NCBI RefSeq assembly: GCF_001619985.1
Contig: NW_017264202.1
Coordinates: 62,001-126,000 of the forward strand
Length of the DNA stretch: 64,000 bases
Direction: 5' to 3'
From: Xylona heveae TC161
Taxonomy: Eukaryota; Ascomycota; Xylonomycetes; Xylonales; Xylonaceae
The position numbers and the translations under genes were made by a program. The notes under the pieces were generated by a model. It ran no database searches. It was not told where the DNA came from and saw nothing but the letters and a program-made list of their open reading frames with translations. Positions 58,052 through 64,000 of the stretch are shown one piece after another (the first letter of the stretch is position 1; each line of letters begins with the position of its first letter).

Positions 58052-60438
58052 ATGGGAGTTTTACGGAATATAACAGAGGCTCTAAGGCAAGTACTATAAA
58101 GGATATTCGAATCACCTCGATGGAATGAGTTGAATACTAACTAGACTGACAGCCTTTCCTCGGTGCTTCCTGGCGGTCCTATTGGGTAAGTTCTCAGATT
58201 AATGATGGTTTTAAGGGGCTATTTCATTCCATGAGGCGGGCTATACTGACTTGACAGCACTCTTTTACCGTCTCTCATACCATCGCTTCCGCCATCATTC
58301 TCACCGTCAAGCGTTGTCGAAATTCCTGGATTTCCCGACTTTCTTCCTTCAAACGTGAGCAAATCTGTCAAAAACAAGAGATTTTCTTCCTTCCACATTG
58401 TTTTCATTGCTAATATCCCAGAAGACCACCGACCAATTTCCATGGGGAAACCGCACAGCGAAAATTGATCCTCACGCAGATATTCCTAGTACAGGAATTA
58501 CGCGATATTACAACTTGACAGTATCTCGAGGGGTGCTGGCACCAGATGGTTTTGGTAGAGTAGTCCCGAATATACACCCATTCTATCCGCATTATAATTC
58601 AAGATGTATGCCTGCTAAACATTCTTAGAAAAATCCGGAATTTACATCAATGGCCAATTCCCCGGCCCAGCTATCGAAGCCAACTGGGGAGACATGCTTG
58701 AAGTCACAGTGCACAACCAAATCTCTGGGCCGTCTGAGGGCACATCAATGCACTGGCACGGTTTATCTCAAAACGGCACACAGTGGTCTGACGGAGTTCC
58801 CGGTGTCTCCCAATGCCCTATTGCCCCAGGAAATTCATTTACCTATCGTTTCAGAGCCGACGTCTATGGGACATCATGGTATCATTCCCATTTCTCAGCA
58901 CAATACACCGCAGGTGCTTTCGGGCCCATGATCATCTACGGTCCAAAACACGTCCCCTACGACATCGACATTGGGCCCGTAGTATTAGGAGACTACTACC
59001 ACCGGGACTATTTCTCCGTTATCGAAGACGTTGCTGGTACTAACCCAGACTTTAAGGTCTTCGTCCCTTCGTCTGACAACACCCTCATCAATGGCAAAAA
59101 CAACTACAACTGTTCCATGGCACCAGCCAATTCTACTTGCTTTCCCAACGCCGGACTTGCCAAATTCAATTTCCAAAGCGGCAAAACTCACAGGCTCCGC
59201 CTGATCAACGCTGGCGCGGCGGCTTTGCTACATTTCAGCATCGATGGACACGCTATGCAGGTTATTGCAAACGACTTTACGCCGTTGATTCCCTACGAAG
59301 CAGACGTTATCACCCTGCATTCTGGTCAGCGAACGGACGTCTTGGTCACAGCACCAGAGGAACCACTCGACGCGTACTGGATGCGCTCTACGATCTCCCT
59401 GAATTGTTCTGTTTCAACGACAACTAATGCACTTGCCGTAGTTCTCTACGATGATGCAAGTGAATTCACGCTTCCCAAAACAGAGAAGAGCGCTGCTGCG
59501 GCTGTTGCTGATAGGAAGGATGTTCTCTGTCAGAATGTGCGTCGAACCTAGTTACTATTTTTCGCGTCTTCCTCCTCCATCATCTTCATTTTTTCTTCGT
59601 CAGTAGCATTCTTGTGAAAGGTGCCGAGATCAAGACCAAGACGAAATAAGCTGACACCGAAGTCCACTGAAACAGGATCCACTACACATGACTGTCCCAT
59701 GGGCACCTATTCCGATTGACCCTGAGCCCGACATCACCGTCACTGTCGAAGTCGATCTGGTCACCAACGCCACGGGGTCTCATATTTGGACAATCAACAA
59801 TCGCACGCAGTACACAGACTACAATGACCCGGTTCTTATGCTGGCGAATCAAGGTAATTTTTCATATCCCGACCCAGAGTGGATGGTCTGGAACATGGGC
59901 AAGAGCAAGACCGTCCGCATCGTCATGAACACGGTATACCAATCTCCGCATCCAATGCATTTGCACGGCCATAGCTTTGTAAGTTTTCTCAGTTTTCCCG
60001 CCCTGCCCTTTTCATCTTCAAGTCATGTCATACGAGGCATAAAAGAAAGAACAAACCAAATAGAATATAATATAATAATCGAAATGAACTCAATCGAAAA
60101 TGGAAAGCTAATACCGCAAATAGGCCGTTCTCTCAGCAGGCCAAGGCCCGTGGGACGGCAAAACGATAATAAACCCGACAAACCCCGTGCGGCGAGACAT
60201 CCACACGCTGCCGCGCTACGGGCATCTCGTCATCCAGTTCACGGCAGACAATCCGGGAATCTGGTCATACCATTGCCATATCGCGTGGCATTCGGCCACG
60301 GGATATACGATGCAGATTGTCGAGAGGCCAGGGGAGTTTTATAATCCTGAGCTTCCAGGCATTATGGACCAGACGTGCAAGGCGTGGGACAAATACACTC
60401 AGGGGCATAAAGTAGATCAGATCGACAGTGGGATATAG
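58052..60438 (+). CDS. Laccase-type multicopper oxidase
   Basis: Seven exons (58052-58086, 58153-58185, 58258-58354, 58422-58554, 58629-59536, 59676-59978 and 60124-60438) join in phase to about 607 residues. All four copper motifs are intact: HWHG in SMHWHGLSQNGTQ, HSH in GTSWYHSHFSAQY, HPMHLHGHSF and WSYHCHIAWHSATG. It should therefore oxidise phenols or similar compounds with O2. The LAPDGFEKSGIYINGQFPGP entry and the domain layout fit ascomycete laccases. The first two tiny exons are the least certain. They give a weakly hydrophobic start (MGVLRNITEAL) rather than a clear signal peptide, and exon 1 would end at a GC donor. It lies 1.4 kb downstream of the isocyanide synthase in the same orientation, so it is a candidate oxidative tailoring enzyme. 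Confidence 0.9.
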
Positions 60439-60921
60439 ATTTCCTTTTTAGAACAGCTTTGGCGAATCGATGTGTGGGATTTTGGTCTCCTCGATGAATT
60501 TGGGCGGTTTTCTGGTTAGCATTGGCGTTGGATAACCAATATACTCGGATATTCTGTTTTTTTTTTTTGGCGATGATTGAAATAGAATGATAGAAAGAAT
60601 AGCAATGATGAAGAAATCTCGGACTTATACGTGTGAAAGGGAATTATTTGAGATGTTTCATTGCTTTGTATCAAAGGCGCGGATATGATGATGATGGTGA
60701 TGATGTTGATGAGACGTGACTCGCTGCAAGTATACAAAAACAAAGCTCGGCTAAAGAGAGAAGGGAGAAAAAAATGAAAAGGGGAAGTGAAAATAGAGGA
60801 AGAAACCCCGGAGGAAGGAAAAGAGAAGATACAGCAAAGTAGAAAGTAGGAGAAGAACTCATAGTATCATAACGCCGCAAGCGCCTGGCCCATTTCCAGA
60901 TTCGACCGTCCCCTGCCATAA
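60439..60921. other. Intergenic, between converging genes
   Basis: 3' flanks of laccase and CDC16, with a poly-T run near 60558 and GAT/TGA microsatellite-like sequence near 60685-60710. This is the right edge of the accessory region. Confidence 0.5.
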
Positions 60922-63011
60922 TCAGTACTCCTCGTCACTCATCATCATCATACTCCCATCGCCATCGGTAGCAGGATTCATTGGATCCACCACGGACGAC
61001 GAAAAAGAAGACGACGCGATTGATGAACGCGCGGCATGACTTGATCTACCCCTACCCGCCGACGAATGACGTGGAGGAGGCATTTCTCTTGAAGCTCGGG
61101 CTGATGATGACGATGGGATTGCTGCTGCTGCTGCTGCTCTTTGTCGTTCTGCTGCCTTTTGCGCTGCCACCGCCGCTCTTGATCGGCGGCCCAACTCGAC
61201 TTCCTTTCGGCGCTCGCTCATGAGACCTTGAAACTCTTCTTCGACTGCAGCGTCGTCCCAAGTCACACTTGCGCTTTCGTCGAGCGCTTTGCCAAGCAGC
61301 TCTGTAGCAACGGGGTCTTGGGGACTAATTGCGAGCGCCTCGTGTAATGCGACCACAGATTCCCAGCTGCGGCCCAGTTCGAGTAGCACGAGACCCTTTG
61401 CGCAGAAAATGCCCGCATCTCGCCCGCCTTCGCGCAAGACTTCATCGAACTCGATTAGGGCTTCGCGCAGACGACCCATTCGACGATAGGCGTGGGCGAG
61501 GTTGGCGCGAGTAGCAACCCAGGCGCGAGGATCTGAATCGATTTCCTTGGCAATATGGAGGGCTTGTCTGAAGACGTTGACGGCTTCGAGAAAATGTTCT
61601 TGGTGGTAGAAGACAACGCCAAGCTCATTGAGAAGTAGTGGATCTGTTTTACATAGTTGGTAGGCTGTGTTGAGATACTCCTGCGCGAGGGTCATATTGT
61701 TTAGTTGGAGGTTTTGCATGCCGAGGAAGAGCTGAGGGAGGTGGGTTCCCTGGAAGAGTCGTGCGGCGGTCGAATAGGCAGATATGGCCTGGTCGTGCTC
61801 GCCTTCGGCAGCAAAAGTATGCGCGAAACCAATCCATGCTGGGCCAAAGTGTGGGTCCATCATGGAAGCTTTGGAAAAGAAGCGTCGTGCTTCTGCTATT
61901 TTGTTGGTGGTGAGATAATACACGCCGACGGCGAGCCAGGAGCACGGTTCTTCTGGGTGGTGGTCTGCTAGATCATGCGAGATGAGGAACAGGGCGTTTG
62001 TTTGGTTGAGTTCATGCAGACAGGCTAGGTGAAGAGGGTATATGCTAAAATTATATCGATCCGTTGCCAAAATGGACTCTGTTATGGCGAGGGCTTCTTT
62101 GAACCGGCATTGGGTGAAGAGGAGCTCGGCCTTGGCTAAGAGGAGATCTGGGTTCGATGCGAGGTTGTAATGTGTGGAGAGAGTCTCAGTGGCTGTTGCA
62201 AATTGTGCTGGATTCTTGTATTTCGAAAGTCGAGTGGTATAGAGCATCCTCGTAAATTCTGCAGCTTCTTGTGAACTTGAACTATCGTCACCAACGGAGA
62301 TGGAGTCAAAATCGAGTGACTCGAGAAACGCCCATTCTTCATCCGGTGACATGAGACAATTCTTCATCAGCTGGTCGAATGCCTCAAAGCATTGAACATC
62401 TATCCGGACAGCATCCTTGTAGCATTCCTTGGCCCTGTCAAAAGCATTCTGCTTGGCGTAGCAGATCCCTCGTAAGAAGCACATGGCCGCTTCAAATCGG
62501 ATATTTGCAATATCTTCGCGATCCCTCTCCTCGCTGCGGTCCACGCGCGCTGAGCGGTGCGCTGTCTTCGTATGGCGGGTGCTACCGTTGCGCAGGCTGC
62601 TCTCCGCGTGCAACAGTTTTCTTCTGCTGTTGCCGGCTGTAGAGATGAGGTGCGTAGGGTTCTTCTCGCCGAGAACTGTAAGAGCTTCTTCGAATCTTCC
62701 TTGCTTTATAAAGCAGTGCGCCGAAAGATATCGACATGACGGATTACGTGCCACGAGATCTTGTCGTGCGAGGAAGCTTTGAGCGCGAGTGTAGTTCCCT
62801 GTTGAGAAATGGACTTGAGCAAGCCAGAATGCATCCTTATCATTATCTAATATTTAGGAGCAGAAGTATTAGCATATTATCGTAGTAAAGATATCTGCGA
62901 TGTTGCATACGCACTGGTTAGAGCCAAAAGCTTGTCGCCAATGAAGACTGCGGATTCATATTGGTGTTTGTTTAGGGCGTCCTGCCTCCATTCCCTCAGA
63001 AAGCGCTCCAT
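60922..63011 (-). CDS. Anaphase-promoting complex TPR subunit CDC16/APC6
   Basis: Two exons (63011-62915 and 62846-60922) give about 673 residues. The start MERFLREWRQDALNKHQY leads into tandem TPR repeats, of which WIGFAHTFAAEGEHDQAISAYSTAARLF, LLNELGVVFYHQEHFLEAVNVFRQA and TRANLAHAYRRMGRLREALIEFDEVL are clear. This fits Cdc16/Cut9, a scaffold subunit of the ubiquitin ligase that drives mitotic exit. A CTG/CAG run (about 61121-61138) codes for an alanine stretch in the disordered C-terminus, which ends in Ser-, Met- and Asp/Glu-rich sequence. It is divergent from YJU2. Confidence 0.9.
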
Positions 63012-63558
63012 GGTTATGGGGCATTAGGATGCCGGAAGAACTCAAGCAGACAAATTTCCGCAATTACAGAGCCCACGGCAACTTCAGAAATGTTTTTTTC
63101 TGCTCCACAACTAAATCGTCATGGAACTTCAAACACCTCTAGACCGGATAGCCCAAACACGTTTATTTTGGTCTGCGCGCTGCTTCCCCGCGTAGGGTAA
63201 CCACCTGTACTGCCAGTCTTATCTCATCCATCTTATCACACCAATCTTCCGCCACTAGAACGCTTAAACCCCCAAAGCATCATCTCCAACTTCATCCTCA
63301 CCACTACGATTCCACAAATACCACCGGGAAGGCCTCCATCACGGCTGCCATACGAACGACTCTCATTCTGTCACCTCTACAGACCATTCTCTCGTCTTTT
63401 ACCGAAGAAGCGCCTGCAACCAACCGTTTCTAATATACAAACTTCCTCTTCCTTTCCGCAGACCGGTCGTCTCCCGAACTTTAACTTTCCAAAGCAAGCA
63501 ATACCAGCTTCATTCCTCTCAAACCAGTAATTCTTCCAGCTATCGCTGAACAGCCACC
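63012..63558. promoter_or_regulatory. Divergent promoter, CDC16-like and YJU2-like genes
   Basis: 547 bp between two housekeeping start codons. It is C/T-rich on the plus strand near 63240-63540, as expected for a fungal promoter and leader. No other element is recognised. Confidence 0.45.
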
Positions 63559-64000
63559 ATGTCCGAACGTAAAGTTCTTACGAAATACTACCCTCCCGAC
63601 TTCGACCCGTCGGCGATCAAGCGGGTGCGCAAGCCCAAGGACAGTGGGCCGAAGTCACAGACTGTACGTCTGATGGCGCCCTTTTCCATGCGCTGCACTA
63701 TGTGCGGAGAATACATCTACAAGGGACGCAAGTTCAACGCACGAAAAGAGACGACCGAGGAAAAGTATTACAGCATACCCATTTTCCGGTTCTATATTCG
63801 GTGCACGCGTTGTTCGGGAGAAATCACATTCAAGACGGATCCCAAGAACATGGACTACACGTGCGAGCGGGGAGCGAAGCGAAATTTTGAGCCGTGGCGG
63901 GATCAGACGCATAAAGAGGAGACGGAGGAGGAACGATTGGATAGGCTAGAGCGCGAAGAGCAAGAAGAGGAAGAGGAAAAAGAGCGCAATGCCATGGCCG
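63559..64000 (+). CDS. YJU2/CWC16 splicing factor (CCDC94 family), cut by the window end
   Basis: The frame opens with [20 protein letters not shown], the conserved start of the Yju2/CCDC94 family. It continues with two CxxC pairs ([14 protein letters not shown] and [13 protein letters not shown]) that form the zinc site. [23 protein letters not shown] is the family core and is followed by an acidic coiled region. Yju2 joins the spliceosome around the first catalytic step and stabilises branching. No intron is needed in the visible 147 codons. The remainder lies beyond the window. Confidence 0.93.
   Translation, partial: MSERKVLTKYYPPDFDPSAIKRVRKPKDSGPKSQTVRLMAPFSMRCTMCGEYIYKGRKFNARKETTEEKYYSIPIFRFYIRCTRCSGEITFKTDPKNMDYTCERGAKRNFEPWRDQTHKEETEEERLDRLEREEQEEEEEKERNAMA

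Noticed and set aside
44359-58361. TTTGCTCA / TGAGCAAA octamers (Mac1 copper-response-like) near 44359, 55231 and 58354
   Set aside because: They lie in the pump promoter and in introns of the isocyanide synthase and laccase, which is tempting. The same octamer also occurs near 7408 and inside the protease coding region near 15053, and a few hits are expected by chance in 64 kb. The one at 58355 overlaps a splice donor.

Overview
This window is nuclear DNA from a filamentous ascomycete (Pezizomycotina). The genes carry short introns of about 50-80 nt with GTANGT-type donors and CTAAC/CTGAC-like branch sites. There are two Zn2Cys6 regulators, a Fungal_trans_2-type regulator and several sporadic metabolic genes between conserved housekeeping genes. 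The CFIm25 protein reads most like Eurotiomycete versions I remember, so Eurotiomycetes is my guess, but this is inference. I see no intact transposon, LTR element, tRNA or rRNA gene.

Layout. 0.6-8.8 kb: a Zn2Cys6 regulator, the 3' scrap of a multicopper oxidase gene, a BCS1-type AAA ATPase and a disordered protein. 10-16 kb: CFIm25 (pre-mRNA 3' processing) and an insulysin/Ste23-type M16 protease. 16.4-25.7 kb: a compact accessory group of a short-chain dehydrogenase (SDR), a Fungal_trans_2 regulator, a drug/polyamine-type MFS pump and a Zn2Cys6 regulator. 26-35 kb: mostly conserved genes (DNAJC11-like, a Pro-rich protein, YjbQ-like enzyme, complex I NDUFS6, exosome cofactor MPP6). 60.9-64 kb: conserved CDC16/APC6 and YJU2, the latter cut by the window end.

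The most interesting part lies between MPP6 and CDC16, about 35.5-60.4 kb. It is made almost entirely of specialised-metabolism gene types: an SDR, a secreted GMC oxidoreductase, a DHA14-type MFS pump, a zinc-less MDR reductase of the trans-enoyl-reductase type, a small fungal protein of unknown function, a secreted SMP-30-like lactonase, a monocarboxylate-type MFS transporter, an isocyanide synthase (DIT1/PvcA family) and a laccase. No PKS, NRPS, P450 or Fe(II)/2-oxoglutarate oxygenase is visible. The isocyanide synthase would therefore be the only scaffold-forming enzyme, and the laccase and GMC oxidase the only candidate oxidative tailoring enzymes. I infer a possible isonitrile (copper-ligand) gene cluster in which a multicopper oxidase may replace the usual P450 or dioxygenase partner. 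Its borders and product are unknown.

Splice sites were placed by eye using reading phase and family similarity; individual boundaries may be off by a base or two.
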